In this document: positions 63,555-64,000 of the stretch, in pieces
Layout of the letters: each line of letters opens with the position of its first letter
Numbering within the stretch: the first letter of the stretch is position 1
Assembly: GCF_014205225.1 (NCBI RefSeq)
Contig: NZ_JACHNB010000001.1
Span: forward strand, 558,001 to 622,000
Direction: 5' to 3'
Length of the DNA stretch: 64,000 nt
From: Actinoplanes octamycinicus
Lineage (GTDB): Bacteria > Actinomycetota > Actinomycetes > Mycobacteriales > Micromonosporaceae
Program-made: the position numbers and the translations under genes
The notes under the pieces: model-generated
Databases searched by the model: none
Seen by the model: the letters and a program-made list of their open reading frames with translations, nothing else
What the model was told of the DNA's origin: nothing

Positions 63555-64000
63555 GCCTCGTCACCACCCGCCCGGAGCCCGGCACCGCCCGGCCGTACGC
63601 GTTTCCGGCGGTCCGCCGGGTCACCGCGCACGGCGGCACGGTGATCGCCGCGCACCTGCCCGGCCAGGTGCTGGCCACCGCGGTGCTGCTGCTCGACGCC
63701 AGCGCCGCCCGGGAGGCGGCGGGCCGCGAGGGCACCGCCACGGTGCTCGCCAAGTGCCTGGAGGAGGGCACCCGGCAGCGCGACTCGGCGGCGTACGCGC
63801 TGGCGCTCGAAGGGCTCGGCGCCGAGCTGGTGCCGTCGGTCGACTGGGACGCGTTCCGGGTCGGGGTCTCTGCCCCGGCGCCGCGGCTGGCCGGCGCGGT
63901 CCGGCTGGCCGCCGAGGCCGCCCGCACCCCGAAACTGGATCCGGCGGACGTGTCCCGGGTCCGCGACGACGAGGTGACCGCGCTGCGGATGGACTGGGCG
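63551..64000 (+). CDS. M16-family peptidase partner (N-terminal part, cut by window edge)
   Basis: 150 codons visible, open at the right end. The ATG overlaps the stop of the catalytic M16 gene. The region LLDASAAREAAGREGTATVL and AKCLEEGTRQRDSAAYALAL aligns with the HxxEH segment, but the zinc histidines are replaced (CLEEG), so it should be the non-catalytic subunit that shapes substrate binding in the heterodimer. Only the N-terminal third is available. Confidence 0.85.
   Translation, partial: MSLVTTRPEPGTARPYAFPAVRRVTAHGGTVIAAHLPGQVLATAVLLLDASAAREAAGREGTATVLAKCLEEGTRQRDSAAYALALEGLGAELVPSVDWDAFRVGVSAPAPRLAGAVRLAAEAARTPKLDPADVSRVRDDEVTALRMDWA

Overview
The window is very G+C-rich chromosomal DNA with strong third-position G/C bias, many GTG starts and ATGA/GTGA stop-start overlaps. 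Gene content and order point to an actinomycete: smc/ftsY, glnD-glnB-amtB, rsmD-coaD-(SepIVA-like)-yceD-rpmF-plsX-rnc-mutM, ppk-mutT1-hup-leuD-leuC-ndgR, cofC/FbiD, and a lysine-rich-tailed HU. Actinoplanes or another Micromonosporaceae is my best guess, from gene neighbourhoods and without a database search.

Layout. 0-8 kb: a cut-off membrane-anchored methyltransferase, a GT2 glycosyltransferase, then the nitrogen operon amtB-glnB-glnD (minus strand) with a good candidate GlnR operator upstream. 8-17.4 kb: ftsY, a PhoD-type phosphatase, a DinB-like protein, a lipoprotein, a HAD hydrolase, smc, and a small coiled-coil protein with its own bidirectional terminator. 18-23.6 kb: a three-gene plus-strand operon (PelF-like glycosyltransferase, a 1162-residue PelG-like 12-TM protein with a huge repetitive N-terminal region, and a Spherulin-4/GH135-like protein) that I read as a minimal Pel/galactosaminogalactan-like exopolysaccharide system. 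23.6-25.5 kb: hairpin-bearing tandem repeats and an IS110-family element. 25.6-38 kb: the translation, lipid and repair operon mutM to rsmD, an LPVTG cell-wall protein, recG, a DAK2/FakA-like protein and rpmB. 38-47.5 kb: thiL, a stand-alone RAM domain, DUF3515, ddl, a pseudo-phosphatase-like protein, a PLP enzyme, gpsA, plsC and cofC. 47.5-55 kb: ppk, mutT1, hup, leuDC and ndgR. 55-64 kb: an AHL-lactonase-like enzyme, two identical tRNA-Glu(CTC) genes in inverted orientation around an ABC exporter/XRE operon and an FAH-family enzyme, tRNA-Gln(CTG), arfB, and a paired M16 protease operon cut by the right edge.

The least expected structure is non-coding. Three convergent intergenic regions (about 42.6-43.0, 55.0-55.25 and 61.1-61.34 kb) each contain a different short tandem-repeat array running straight into the same 92-93 bp block. 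Each block starts with a G/C hairpin, has CAGTGTG at a fixed position, and ends with two DnaA-box-like nonamers exactly 17 bp apart; the first of each pair is a perfect TGTGGACAA. No feature type I know of explains it.
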